Positions 34,124-42,860 of a stretch of 64,000 nucleotides of DNA are shown here, one piece after another; positions within the stretch are counted from its first letter, which is position 1, and the number at the start of each line of letters is the position of its first letter. The position numbers were made by a program, and so were the translations under genes. This DNA is from Bacillus sp. NEB1478. Lineage in GTDB: Bacteria; Bacillota; Bacilli; Bacillales; Fictibacillaceae. The DNA is taken from NCBI RefSeq assembly GCF_031582965.1, contig NZ_CP134049.1, positions 248,001 through 312,000 of the forward strand, in the 5' to 3' direction. The notes beneath the pieces were generated by a model. It made no database searches. It was not told the DNA's origin and saw only the letters and a program-made list of their open reading frames with translations.

Positions 34124-34738
34124 TTATAACCCATTCACTGCCATTTTTCCTAATGGTCCGTTCTCATCGATAATGTCCTGAAGATCAAATACAGATATAA
34201 CAAACATCGGAAACCCAAAAGCATATGCAGTTAAATCATACAACTGAAAGTAAATAACAAGAGCTTTATCCGCAATATAGAAGTCTTGATCCGGATTGAT
34301 GCTTTTAAAAGGTTCGAGTGTGAAGATGTTTAATCTTTTAATTTGTTGTTTAATGTTCTGATTCAGAACCTGCACGTAATTGCTGTTCGTTTTAAATAAA
34401 TCCTTCAAGCTGTACGTTCTTCCCGTCGTCAAATCCCACGTCAGAGACTTAATGTATGTCATGCCATGTGCGGCATGCGGGGTGTAAGCATAATTGCTAA
34501 AACCGATGCTCAGTATATTTTTTTCATTAGTTTTTACAGCGTACTCTCCATACATGCCAGGTCTTGCCTCAGGATTCTGCATCTCACCTAGCTGCTGGTT
34601 CATGTGAATGATTTGCTGATTCACGTGCTGCTTAATTCGCGGATTGATCTGCCCGTCTATTTGCGGATAATAAATCCTCATTTGATTATGCGAATACGTA
34701 TGTGTCTGAACCAAAACAGGAGCTTCGAAATTTGTCAT
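34124..34738 (-). CDS. DUF3298/DUF4163-type protein (RsiV-like fold)
   Basis: A 204-residue protein. The start at 34738 has AAGGGGTGA upstream; a further in-frame codon at 34762 is less likely. The N-terminal half (YYPQIDGQINPRIKQHVNQQ) and the C-terminal half (LKDLFKTNSNYVQVLNQNIK, then DFYIADKALVIYFQLYDL) match the DUF4163 plus DUF3298 pair seen in PdaC and RsiV ectodomains, which in RsiV binds lysozyme. No signal peptide or membrane helix is present here, so it would be cytosolic or released otherwise. The role is unknown; the family call is from motif memory. Confidence 0.7.
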   Translation of the reverse strand: MTNFEAPVLVQTHTYSHNQMRIYYPQIDGQINPRIKQHVNQQIIHMNQQLGEMQNPEARPGMYGEYAVKTNEKNILSIGFSNYAYTPHAAHGMTYIKSLTWDLTTGRTYSLKDLFKTNSNYVQVLNQNIKQQIKRLNIFTLEPFKSINPDQDFYIADKALVIYFQLYDLTAYAFGFPMFVISVFDLQDIIDENGPLGKMAVNGL

Positions 34739-34929
34739 CACAGTCACCCCTTTAATGATCATCCATTTATTTTATGCGATGTTAGGCTTGTAACAGACAC
34801 CGTGTAAACAAAACTCGTAAAAAAATAATAGACCTAATTAAATAATAAAAATACTAGTTTTCATGTTCTAATTCTTAGCTGTCTTGTATAAGTTGTATGG
34901 TAGAAACGTTATAGGAGGGCATCGAAAAA

Positions 34930-35964
34930 GTGAATATGAAAATGAAGCCATTGCTCTGGATCATCGCCATTTTTATTGCTGTTATCGTCCTCATTCCTGC
35001 CATACTTGTCCTGCCATTTTCGTCAGCACCTCCTGATTGGAAGAAAGAAAGCCAGGCTAAACCAGCTGAGAGAATGCTAGCTTTGGAAATCCCGCACTCG
35101 GACATTGTGGTACCTGTCTTTCGTAAATCCATCGATACGGTCGAAAACATTCCACTTGAAGAATACGTGACAGGTGTGGTAGCGAGTGAGATGCCGGCAG
35201 AGTTTGAGCTCGAAGCATTAAAAGCACAAGCCCTGACAGCGAGAACGTATATTGTAAAAACGATGTACGCTCAGTCAAAGGATGATAGCCTGCCAGCAGA
35301 AGCGGTCGTTTCCGATACGGTCATGCATCAAGTGTATAAAGGAAACGAAGAACTCAAAAACATATGGGGCGACGAATATGCTGAAAAGTTGTCAAAAGTC
35401 GTCAAAGCGGTTACCGCAACAAAAGGTCAGATTTTAACGTATGAAGGGCAGCCGATCCAAGCGAGTTTTTTCTCAATGAGCAACGGGTTCACGGTCGATT
35501 CTGAAGACTATTGGAAAAATAAGTACCCTTACTTAAGAAGTGTCGAAAGCCCATGGGATAAAAAAGCACCGAAATTCACACAGACGGTGCAAGTTCCAGT
35601 AACAACGGTAGAGGAAAAGTTAGGCGTTTCATTATCGAAGGATGGGAAGATCGGAAAAGTAGTTTCGTCTACGAGCGGGAAGCGGATCGGTAAATTCACA
35701 ATCGGTAAAAAGGAGTTTACCGGTAAAGAAATAAGAGAGAAGCTAGAACTCCGGTCAACCGATTTTCAGATGACGAAAAAAGGCAAGCAAGTCACGATCA
35801 CCACAAAGGGATACGGCCATGGAGTGGGAATGAGCCAGTACGGTGCGAACGGAATGGCGAAAGAAGGAAAGACGTATAAAGACATACTAAACTATTATTA
35901 TAAAGGAATCGCGATTGCTGACTACAAACCACTCGTGGACAAAGGAGTAGCGTATCAAAAATAA
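34930..35964 (+). CDS. spoIID: Stage II sporulation protein D (lytic transglycosylase)
   Basis: Membrane-anchored peptidoglycan lytic transglycosylase that drives engulfment together with SpoIIM and SpoIIP. The start is GTG at 34930 with AGGAGGG upstream; 344 residues. An N-terminal membrane helix (about residues 6-28) is followed by the SpoIID/LytB domain, with LEEYVTGVVASEMPAEFELE (E residues of the active site), LKAQALTARTYI and GYGHGVGMSQYGANGMA. It is expected to be sigma-E dependent by family. A perfect GGGGTCTGTCCC palindrome terminator follows at 35978-36015. Confidence 0.96.
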   Translation: MNMKMKPLLWIIAIFIAVIVLIPAILVLPFSSAPPDWKKESQAKPAERMLALEIPHSDIVVPVFRKSIDTVENIPLEEYVTGVVASEMPAEFELEALKAQALTARTYIVKTMYAQSKDDSLPAEAVVSDTVMHQVYKGNEELKNIWGDEYAEKLSKVVKAVTATKGQILTYEGQPIQASFFSMSNGFTVDSEDYWKNKYPYLRSVESPWDKKAPKFTQTVQVPVTTVEEKLGVSLSKDGKIGKVVSSTSGKRIGKFTIGKKEFTGKEIREKLELRSTDFQMTKKGKQVTITTKGYGHGVGMSQYGANGMAKEGKTYKDILNYYYKGIAIADYKPLVDKGVAYQK

Positions 35965-35977
35965 AAGAATAGTAAAA

Positions 35978-36015
35978 AAGAAGGGGGGTCTGTCCCGGGA
36001 CAGACCCCCTTCTTT
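35978..36015. terminator. Near-perfect palindromic terminator after spoIID
   Basis: The arm AGAAGGGGGGTCTGTCCC pairs with its complement with almost no loop and is followed by TTTAAAA. The core GGGGTCTGTCCC recurs near 43.3 kb and 45.7 kb. Confidence 0.75.
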
Positions 36016-36065
36016 AAAACCGCATTGTGCCAGGAGGGATGATGCGGTTTTTCTTTTGTGAGTAT

Positions 36066-36198
36066 GTCGGATATTGTCTGTTCGTGCTTATGTTGGACAA
36101 AAGTGTGCCATTATCTATTAAAAGTGTGAGATTGTCCTTCAAAAGCATGGATATGTGATGAAAAAATGTGGATACACAACTAATAAATATGGATATGC
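36066..36198. repeat. 21-bp phased repeat array, locus 5 (AAAAGTGTG word)
   Basis: A GTCGGATATTGTCTGTTC head at 36066 is followed by GTGC at 36084 and then units aligned at 36103, 36124, 36145, 36166 and 36187, an exact 21-bp step. It lies between spoIID and spoIIQ. Confidence 0.85.
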
Positions 36199-36290
36199 CC
36201 ATTTAGGATCACAACAAAGCCCTGTTTTAGCTCTCAAAACAAGGTTTTTCTTTATGTCGAAAAAAACTTTCAAAAAAATTTCCCACTAAA

Positions 36291-36319
36291 GTATATATTT
36301 TCAGAATTCTGTTCAAACT
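36291..36319 (+). promoter_or_regulatory. Candidate sigma-F promoter of spoIIQ
   Basis: GTATA at 36291-36295 and GTTCAAACT at 36311-36319 with a 15-bp spacer fit the forespore sigma-F pattern except for one position in the -10 box. spoIIQ is sigma-F controlled in B. subtilis. Confidence 0.6.
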
Positions 36320-36339
36320 TGTTGCTGAGGTGATGAAAA

Positions 36340-37290
36340 ATGAAAGAAGAAGAAAAACAAACAAAAAAACCAGTTTCTATGAAAGGTAAGAAGATGATGA
36401 AAAAACGTTGGGTATATCCTGCAGTTTATCTTAGCTTTGCCGCAGTCATTTTAACATCTGTTCTATGGTATCAAAACGATGCGAAAAACGAAAAGGAGAA
36501 CACAACTCCGAAAAGTGCATTAGAAGATAATGGAGCAGCTGTACCTGTTTCACTCACAAAGGAAAAATTCCAAATGCCAGTAGCTGACCCTGAAGCCGTT
36601 GAAGTGGTAAAAGATTTCTTCAGCAGTGATTCTACAGCAGAAGAACAAGAAGCAGCTCTAGTATTCTATAACAATATCTACTATCAAAACCGCGGTGTGG
36701 ATCTAGCAGCTGATAACGGAAAAACGTTTGACGTAACTGCCGCTTTAAGCGGGAATGTTGTAAAAGTAGCAAAAGACCCTGCACTAGGCTGGGTAGTAGA
36801 AGTTGAACATGACAAAGGTGTTGTAACACACTATTCATCACTCGCAGCAGCGTCTGTTAAAGAAGGCGACCAAGTAAAACAAGGCATGGTTCTTGGACAA
36901 GCTGGTCAGAATGCATATGACAAGGATTCAAAAATTCATGCTCATTTTGAAGTACGCAAAGACGGTGAAGCAGTTGATCCTATGATGGCTGTAAACCAAT
37001 CCGTTGCACAGCTTGCGAGCGACGTAAACAGTCAGCGTAAGGAAATGAAGAAGCAAGAAGAAAAGAAAGCCGAAGAGCAAAAAGAGCAAAAACCAGCTGA
37101 AGAAAAGAAACCAGCAGAACCAAAAGCTGATGATAAAGGCAGCAAAGACATGAAAGATGAAGGCAAAAGCGGGAAAGATGGCAAAGATGCCAACATGGAA
37201 AAAGAATCTTCATCCCAGTCTTCAGAAGACAGTGACGCTGCACCATCAGATACAAAAACATCTGCAGATGATTCAGGTGCAAATGATTAA
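36340..37290 (+). CDS. spoIIQ: Stage II sporulation protein Q (degenerate LytM domain)
   Basis: Forespore membrane protein that forms the zipper and feeding channel with SpoIIIAH during engulfment. It is 316 residues. A membrane helix lies at about residues 25-44 and the M23/LytM domain at about 105-220. The zinc-binding site is incomplete: the expected HxGxD reads NRGVD, with N117 in place of His, while D121 and H200-A-H202 are present. Loss of one zinc ligand is also known for the B. subtilis protein, so it is a binding domain and not an active peptidase. The C-terminal 90 residues are a Lys/Glu/Ser-rich tail. Confidence 0.95.
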   Translation: MKEEEKQTKKPVSMKGKKMMKKRWVYPAVYLSFAAVILTSVLWYQNDAKNEKENTTPKSALEDNGAAVPVSLTKEKFQMPVADPEAVEVVKDFFSSDSTAEEQEAALVFYNNIYYQNRGVDLAADNGKTFDVTAALSGNVVKVAKDPALGWVVEVEHDKGVVTHYSSLAAASVKEGDQVKQGMVLGQAGQNAYDKDSKIHAHFEVRKDGEAVDPMMAVNQSVAQLASDVNSQRKEMKKQEEKKAEEQKEQKPAEEKKPAEPKADDKGSKDMKDEGKSGKDGKDANMEKESSSQSSEDSDAAPSDTKTSADDSGAND

Positions 37291-37301
37291 TAAAAGACAA
37301 G

Positions 37302-37345
37302 CTGACTCTAATGTGGTTAATCCCGCAATGGAGTCAGTTTTTTAT
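37302..37345 (+). terminator. Terminator after spoIIQ
   Basis: CTGACTC and GAGTCAG around a long loop, then a T-rich stretch. The rest of 37346-37623 holds no gene; the spoIIID promoter must lie there but could not be assigned. Confidence 0.75.
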
Positions 37346-37623
37346 TTTTTACAAGGAATTATGTGGGTTTTTTCACGAAAATGGACATTTCCCCTTGTCC
37401 CAGTTGAGATTTAGGCATATAACGAAAACTTGGTTAATAAGATGTTACAAAACCTACAATTCAATTGAGGGTGAGCGGTGAGAAATCGTACTATGGCTGC
37501 GGTGGAAAAAGGGGAATGGATGTTGTAACTTATAAGCCGAAGATGACAACAAAACTTGTCACGTAGCTTGATCATACAAGTCTCTATCGCATCTCTCACA
37601 TCCATTTTAGGGAGGCGAGTGGT

Positions 37624-37890
37624 GTGCACGATTACATCAAAGAGCGAACCATCAAGATAGGACGGTATATCGTGGAGACAAGAAAGACAGTTCGCATGAT
37701 CGCAAAAGAATTCGGGGTTTCCAAAAGCACGGTGCATAAAGACCTCACCGAGCGGCTGCCTGAAATTAATCCAGATCTTGCAAATAACGTAAAAGAAATC
37801 CTCGAATACCATAAGTCCATCCGCCACTTAAGGGGTGGAGAAGCAACGCGCGTAAAATATAAAAAAGGCGCAGAGGAAGTTGTTCAATAA
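37624..37890 (+). CDS. spoIIID: Sporulation transcription factor SpoIIID
   Basis: Small mother-cell DNA-binding regulator that adjusts the sigma-E regulon and helps turn on sigK. It has 88 residues and starts at GTG (37624) behind AGGGAGG. HDYIKERTIKIGRYIVETRK and the helix-turn-helix VRMIAKEFGVSKSTVHKDL (about residues 24-42) are nearly identical to the B. subtilis protein as I recall it. The C-terminus is slightly shorter. It lies just upstream of mbl, as in B. subtilis. Confidence 0.97.
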   Translation: MHDYIKERTIKIGRYIVETRKTVRMIAKEFGVSKSTVHKDLTERLPEINPDLANNVKEILEYHKSIRHLRGGEATRVKYKKGAEEVVQ

Positions 37891-38080
37891 CCCTACAAGT
37901 ATATGCAAATTGACACTAAAAACGTTAAGTGCCATGTAAAAACGTCTATTTGTTGAATTTTTGACAATTTTTTTCCTTGTTCGACAATCTTATGCTATAA
38001 TGATAAATTGGATAGAACTTCGATTTTTTACTATAAATGTCATTATAATGTATGGACTGTTTAACAGGGAGGATAAAAAA

Positions 38081-39082
38081 ATGCTTACAAGGGACGTTGG
38101 AATTGACCTTGGTACCGCTAATGTACTGATTTACGTAAAAGGAAAAGGGATCGTACTCGATGAACCATCAGTCGTCGCGATCGACACGAACACTGGGAAA
38201 GCGCTTGCTGTTGGAGAAGAAGCACGCCGCATGGTAGGTCGTACACCAGGTAATATCGTAGCGATTCGCCCGTTGAAAGACGGCGTTATCGCAGATTTTG
38301 AAGTAACAGAGCAAATGCTGAAACACTTTATTAACAAAATTAAAGTGAAGGGCGTGTTTGCCAAACCAAGAATCTTAATCTGCACACCGACTAACATCAC
38401 GTCTGTTGAGCAAAAAGCCATTAGAGAAGCGGCGCAAAAGTGCGGCGCGAAGCATATCTTTTTAGAAGAAGAGCCTAAAGTAGCTGCGATCGGGGCGGGG
38501 ATGGATATCTTCCAGCCGAGCGGTAATATGGTTGTGGACATCGGTGGTGGCACAACTGATATTGCTGTCTTGAGTATGGGCGATATTGTCACCTCCTCTT
38601 CTATTAAAATGGCAGGGGACAAGTTCGATGCTGAAATTCTTCAGTACATAAAGAAGGAATATAAGCTATTGATCGGTGAACGTACGGCTGAAAACATTAA
38701 GCTGAACGTGGCGACAGTCTATCCTGGTGCTCGTGAAGAAGAGCTTGAAATCCGCGGACGCGACATGGTTTCTGGATTGCCGCGCACGATCACAGTGCAT
38801 TCAAGAGAGATTCAAAAGGCATTAATGGAGCCTGTAATGGTCCTTGTACAAGCAGCGAAAAGCGTTTTGGAGAAAACACCACCAGAACTTTCAGCTGACA
38901 TCATCGACCGCGGCATCATGCTGACTGGCGGAGGAGCCCTCCTTCACGGAATCGATAAGTTATTTGCCGAAGAGTTAAAAGTACCTGTATTGATTGCAGA
39001 AGAGCCAATGAGAGCAGTAGCACAAGGAACTGGCTTAATGCTTGAACATATGGATAAAATCGCGAAAAGAAAAGTGTTTTAA
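38081..39082 (+). CDS. mbl: MreB-like actin homologue Mbl
   Basis: Bacterial actin that organises lateral-wall peptidoglycan synthesis. The start at 38081 (333 residues) has AGGGAGG upstream; the frame is open 120 bases further but without a site. The phosphate-binding motif is GIDLGTANVLIYVKG (residues 7-21), with DIGGGTTDIAVLS as the second phosphate loop and GGGALLHGID as the adenosine motif. The gene is next to spoIIID, which marks it as mbl and not mreB or mreBH. A terminator follows at 39091-39137. Confidence 0.95.
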   Translation: MLTRDVGIDLGTANVLIYVKGKGIVLDEPSVVAIDTNTGKALAVGEEARRMVGRTPGNIVAIRPLKDGVIADFEVTEQMLKHFINKIKVKGVFAKPRILICTPTNITSVEQKAIREAAQKCGAKHIFLEEEPKVAAIGAGMDIFQPSGNMVVDIGGGTTDIAVLSMGDIVTSSSIKMAGDKFDAEILQYIKKEYKLLIGERTAENIKLNVATVYPGAREEELEIRGRDMVSGLPRTITVHSREIQKALMEPVMVLVQAAKSVLEKTPPELSADIIDRGIMLTGGGALLHGIDKLFAEELKVPVLIAEEPMRAVAQGTGLMLEHMDKIAKRKVF

Positions 39083-39090
39083 TAAAGGGA

Positions 39091-39137
39091 AACTGGCTGA
39101 AACGTGTGGATTTTGCACGAGTTAGCCAGTTTTTTGT
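39091..39137 (+). terminator. Terminator after mbl
   Basis: AACTGGCT pairs with AGCCAGTT around a long loop with an inner CGTG/CACG, then six T residues. Confidence 0.8.
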
Positions 39138-39189
39138 TTATGTAGCTTTGATCCGATCCCAAATTTGATTAAGTGAGCTGTTATGGCCA

Positions 39190-39258
39190 TATATCCACGA
39201 TAAATTCGATTAATTCCACGTTAAATGGGATAAAACCCACGAACTGACAAAATTCGAC
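39190..39258. repeat. 21-bp phased repeat array, locus 6 (minus orientation)
   Basis: On the plus strand CCACG recurs at 39195, 39216 and 39237, exactly 21 bp apart. Read on the minus strand, a GTCGAATTTTGTCAGTTC head starts at 39258, 18 bp before the first GTGG. It lies in the convergent gap between mbl and the S58 peptidase gene. Confidence 0.82.
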
Positions 39259-39280
39259 TCTCGCGCGCAATTTCAAAAAC

Positions 39281-40342
39281 TCACAAATGAATATCAAATT
39301 TCTTTAATAGATCTTGAAACGCAGGTCGTTCATTCCCATCTCTTCCGATGACATGTGCAGCCGTCACTAATGAATTTAACACGGATTCTTCCACCGACTC
39401 TACGACAGCGCGGAAGGTCTCGTCCATATCTTCCTCATGAATGGTTGGGATCGTTAAACAGTGAGATGGCTTGTTATGAGGAATTTTAGTGGCGGTTGAA
39501 AAACTAATAACGACTTCTCCACTGCCATGAGTGATGATCGATCCTGTTCGCGATAACCCAGCAACAGCTCTTTTATTGATTCGATTGAGCTGACGTTCTG
39601 AAACCGGCAGATCGGTAGCAATGATGATCATAATCGATCCTTTATCTTTTTCCTCCCAAGATCTGAGCAGAGCTTCTTTCAGTTCTTGCCCGATCGCTCT
39701 GCCGTTAATCATAAGATCACTAAGAATACCAAAGTTAGATAGCACGAGCACGCCAACTGTATATTCCCCATGTTCAAATGAAAGGCGTCTGGATGCAGAT
39801 CCGATTCCTCCTTTTAAGGAATAACAAAGCATGCCCGTTCCCGCGCCGGCACTTCCTTCCAAAAATTCAGTAGAAGCATTGTGAATGGCTTTGAAAACAT
39901 GCTCTTTTTTAACGAATTGAGCGCGGACATCATTAAGCAGCATGTCGTTACATTCTCCAACAATCGGATTTACGGTTCCGGTTGAACGACCGATTTCCGG
40001 ATTATGCTTAAGCATGTATTGGATCAATGCGTCGGCGGCTGTTCCGATACTTAATGTATTCGTTAAAATGATCGGCGTTTCTAAAACACCTAATTCCTGC
40101 ATTTGAATCGTTCCCATGGTTTTCCCAAAACCGTTGATGACATGACTGGAGGCAATCAATTTTTCCTTAAAGGTGTTGCCGGGGTGGGGAATGATAGCCG
40201 TAACTCCCGTTTGCATGCCGCCTTCACTAAGTGTTACATGACCGACTGTAACGCCTTTTATATCTGTAATTGCATTTAAGGGACCTGTTTTAAGGCGTCC
40301 TATTTTTACTCCATAATCTCGTATTCGTTTTTGATGAAACAT
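39281..40342 (-). CDS. P1 family (S58, DmpA-like) aminopeptidase
   Basis: A 353-residue protein of the DmpA/BapA/NylC class of N-terminal nucleophile hydrolases, which cleave themselves into two chains and act as L-aminopeptidases, D-esterases or beta-aminopeptidases. Motifs seen are NAITDIKGVTVGHVTL at the N-terminus, GVTAIIPHPGN, NPIVGECNDMLLND, GSAGAGTGMLCYSLKGGIG and TVGVLVLSNFG, which lies in the region where family members are processed. There is no signal peptide. The substrate cannot be told from the sequence. It has no operon partner. Confidence 0.85.
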   Translation of the reverse strand: MFHQKRIRDYGVKIGRLKTGPLNAITDIKGVTVGHVTLSEGGMQTGVTAIIPHPGNTFKEKLIASSHVINGFGKTMGTIQMQELGVLETPIILTNTLSIGTAADALIQYMLKHNPEIGRSTGTVNPIVGECNDMLLNDVRAQFVKKEHVFKAIHNASTEFLEGSAGAGTGMLCYSLKGGIGSASRRLSFEHGEYTVGVLVLSNFGILSDLMINGRAIGQELKEALLRSWEEKDKGSIMIIIATDLPVSERQLNRINKRAVAGLSRTGSIITHGSGEVVISFSTATKIPHNKPSHCLTIPTIHEEDMDETFRAVVESVEESVLNSLVTAAHVIGRDGNERPAFQDLLKKFDIHL

Positions 40343-40480
40343 AAAGCAATCACCTTCTAATCAATTGGTAAAAGATTTCTTTTATTCTATCATGAGCAGC
40401 AGCCAATCTTTATGGGAACATTAATTTAGTACAAATTCCTCATTTTAAAAAGGAAATCGTCAATGTTCGCAGAATTGTAT

Positions 40481-40506
40481 TAAGGAATGTAAAAAACTGT
40501 CGATAT
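40481..40506 (+). promoter_or_regulatory. Candidate sigma-D promoter of flhO-flhP
   Basis: TAAG at 40481-40484 and GTCGATAT at 40499-40506 with a 14-bp spacer resemble the motility promoter TAAA-N14-15-GCCGATAT. Confidence 0.5.
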
Positions 40507-40556
40507 TTACGAAGAGACATTTTGTGTCCATATTACGATTACAGGAGGAATACTCC

Positions 40557-41387
40557 ATGTTAAGAGGTTTTTACAACGCTGCATCCGGAATGCTGGCACA
40601 GCAGCGCAAACAAGAGATATTAACAAACAATATGGCAAATGCCAATACACCTGGATATAAAGCGGACACTGCGAGTCTGCGCACTTTTCCTACAATGCTG
40701 CTGCAGCATATGGGAAATACAAAAATGAACGGCAAGTCCATTCCGAACAACTACTCACTAGGGCAAGTCGGGCTTGGAACAGGAGTCTATGTTCAAGAAA
40801 CGACTCCGAACTTCCTGCAAGGCGATCTTAGTGAAACAGGGATCAAAACGGATCTCGCGCTTTTACAAAGCCAAGTACCATTAGATCCTGAAACGAACAC
40901 ACCAGGCGGATTGTTTTTTCGAATAAATGTTAATGGTGAAGAGCGCTTTACCCGTAACGGACATTTTTCCGTTGATGCATCAGGCGATTTAGTGACAGCT
41001 GAAGGCTACTATGTTCTCGGAAAAGATGGAAACCGCATCAACGTAACGAATGAAAATTTTTCAGTGAATAAAGATGGTACAGTTCTCGATAACGGAAGGG
41101 TGGCAGGTCAGATCGATGTTGCCCTTGTAGCAAACCCTAATAATCTTGTAAAAGAAGGAAACGGACTTTTCAAGCTGAACAGCGGAACTGCAGAGAGCGC
41201 GATCGGTAACCCAGGAGCGGCTTTTCAGCTGCAGCAAGGATTTGTGGAGCGTTCTAATGTAAATGTAGAATCTACGATGACAGATATGCTGACGGCGTAC
41301 CGTGCCTTTGAAGCAAATCAAAAAGTTCTGCAAGCTTATGATCGTTCGATGGAAAAAGCAGTAAACGAAGTCGGCCGAATAGGCTAG
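40557..41387 (+). CDS. flhO: Flagellar hook-basal body (rod) protein FlhO
   Basis: Rod/hook-family protein of the flagellar axial structure. The start at 40557 (276 residues) has ACAGGAGGA upstream; the frame is open 33 bases before. The N-terminal signature MLRGFYNAASGMLAQQRKQE and TNNMANANTPGYKAD is the conserved rod motif, and the C-terminal TDMLTAYRAFEANQKVLQAYD is the matching second coil. FlhO and FlhP of B. subtilis are FlgF/FlgG-like and lie downstream of mbl as here. The gap to flhP is 11 bp. Confidence 0.92.
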   Translation: MLRGFYNAASGMLAQQRKQEILTNNMANANTPGYKADTASLRTFPTMLLQHMGNTKMNGKSIPNNYSLGQVGLGTGVYVQETTPNFLQGDLSETGIKTDLALLQSQVPLDPETNTPGGLFFRINVNGEERFTRNGHFSVDASGDLVTAEGYYVLGKDGNRINVTNENFSVNKDGTVLDNGRVAGQIDVALVANPNNLVKEGNGLFKLNSGTAESAIGNPGAAFQLQQGFVERSNVNVESTMTDMLTAYRAFEANQKVLQAYDRSMEKAVNEVGRIG

Positions 41388-41398
41388 GAGGAAAATTC

Positions 41399-42211
41399 AT
41401 GAATCAATCTATGATTTCAGCAGCGGTGACAATGGGGCAGCTTCAGCAAAAGCTCGATACCATTTCAAATAATATGGCGAACAGCAACACAAACGGCTAT
41501 AAACGACGCGATGTTCAATTTTCCGATCTGCTCGTTCAGCAGATTGAAAGTAAGCAGCTGAATGAGGCTGAAGAAGGACGTACGACTCCTAATGGAATAA
41601 GACTAGGAACGGGTGCACGCGCTTCTTCTACTTCTGTAAGTCTAGATGCTGGTACACTTCAGCAAACTGGACGTACACTGGATATCGCGCTGAATCAGCC
41701 GGGAATGTTTTTTCAAATTCAGACTGCAGAAGGTACACAATACACGAGAAATGGTGCGTTTTACTTATCACCTTCTGCAAATAGTCCTGACTCTATGGAA
41801 CTCGTAACATCTGAAGGCAATCGGGTAATGGGTGTAAATGGCCCGATTACGATTCCAGCTGACCACCAGAAAATTTCCATTGGACAAAATGGTCAAGTTT
41901 CGGTAACGTTAAATAATGGAACAGTTGTTGAATCAGGGCAGCTTTCACTCGTAAATATTGTTCGGCCGCAGCTCATGCTTGCAGTTGGGCAAAATTTTCA
42001 AGCTCCGCAAGGTATCCCGTTGAATCAGATGCTTCAGCAAGTAAATGCCGGATCAGGAAACTTTGTGCAGCAAGGAGTTCTGGAGTCATCTAACGTGGAT
42101 ATTTCTAAAGAAATGACTGACATGATTCAAACACAACGTTCTTATCAATTTAATGCGCGTTCTCTTACAATGGCTGACCAGATGATGGGGTTAGTTAACG
42201 GGCTTCGCTAA
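41399..42211 (+). CDS. flhP: Flagellar hook-basal body (rod) protein FlhP
   Basis: Partner of FlhO, 270 residues. It has the same family signatures: MISAAVTMGQLQQKLDTISN, NNMANSNTNGYKRRD and the C-terminal TDMIQTQRSYQFNARSLTMA. The ATG has AGGAGG upstream. It lies 11 bp after flhO and 15 bp before the EpuA-type gene, making a three-gene unit. Confidence 0.92.
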   Translation: MNQSMISAAVTMGQLQQKLDTISNNMANSNTNGYKRRDVQFSDLLVQQIESKQLNEAEEGRTTPNGIRLGTGARASSTSVSLDAGTLQQTGRTLDIALNQPGMFFQIQTAEGTQYTRNGAFYLSPSANSPDSMELVTSEGNRVMGVNGPITIPADHQKISIGQNGQVSVTLNNGTVVESGQLSLVNIVRPQLMLAVGQNFQAPQGIPLNQMLQQVNAGSGNFVQQGVLESSNVDISKEMTDMIQTQRSYQFNARSLTMADQMMGLVNGLR

Positions 42212-42226
42212 ATGAGGTAGGTTTAT

Positions 42227-42520
42227 ATGATGCCGAACGAAATTCAAGATATGAATAAAAATGAAAATAAACCGAAAACACAGCGTTATCAAGAGCGCGA
42301 GAAATCTTCGCGTGACGAGAAAAAGAAGCTGGTCAACAGTGGAAGAAAAAGAAGCTTCCCGATTTGGCTGCGGTTACTGCTATTGGTATGCGGGATTATC
42401 GTATGTTTTGTTGTGGGCACAATGGTAGGGTATGGCGTTCTAGGCGACGGCAAACCAATGAATGTGTTTGAAAAAGAAACATGGACGCATATCGTCGACC
42501 TTGTAGAAAAAGACATGTAA
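42227..42520 (+). CDS. EpuA-type small membrane protein (annotated as RNA polymerase beta-related in databases)
   Basis: A 97-residue protein with a long charged N-terminal tail rich in Lys, Arg, Glu and Asn (about residues 1-42) and one membrane helix (about 46-70, LRLLLLVCGIIVCFVVGTMVG). This plan and the flanking flhP and fabZ match the EpuA family (PF11772), often labelled 'DNA-directed RNA polymerase subunit beta' although it is not a polymerase subunit. The ATG-ATG start has GAGGTAGG upstream. Cotranscribed with flhOP; function unknown. Confidence 0.75.
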   Translation: MMPNEIQDMNKNENKPKTQRYQEREKSSRDEKKKLVNSGRKRSFPIWLRLLLLVCGIIVCFVVGTMVGYGVLGDGKPMNVFEKETWTHIVDLVEKDM

Positions 42521-42533
42521 AGATATAATAGGG

Positions 42534-42580
42534 AAACAATGGCTTTAATGCTTTTCGCACCTGTCATTGTTTTTCTTTTG
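42534..42580 (+). terminator. Terminator after the flhO-flhP-epuA unit
   Basis: AAACAATG pairs with CATTGTTT around a 23-base loop; a T-rich run follows. Confidence 0.65.
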
Positions 42581-42629
42581 ACGTTGAATTAGTACCAGGT
42601 AACAGTACCAAGTTATAATGCGTATCGAT

Positions 42630-42820
42630 AAGCTATGTTGTTTTGGAAGTAGTTGATTTCCGTTGCAGGCTGCTCGCCTGTCCCGCAGGACAAGGAAGGC
42701 ATCGGCAGCGATATATCGCACGAAGAAAATAAGATTTTCATTTTCGAGGATTCTCGCACCTTCCTCTCCAATCAACTAATCAATGAAGAGAATTCACAAA
42801 ATACAACCCAAAACAACTAT
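42630..42820. mobile_element. MITE-like interspersed repeat, copy F (inverted orientation, inner part deleted)
   Basis: Reads in reverse: GTTGATTTCCGTTGCAGG, GCTGCTCGCC, CTGTCCCGCAGGACAAGGAA, CGATATATCGCACGAAGAAA and TTTTCGAGGATTCTCGC. It lacks the GTGAGAC-to-GGCTCACCGC section of the longer copies. It lies between the epuA terminator and fabZ. Confidence 0.8.
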
Positions 42821-42860
42821 ATAAAACATAAAAAAGAAGAAGATGAAAGGTGGAAGAACC

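Noticed and set aside
37291..37623. Sigma-E promoter for spoIIID
   Set aside because: Several partial matches exist, but none has both boxes at a proper spacing, so none is called.
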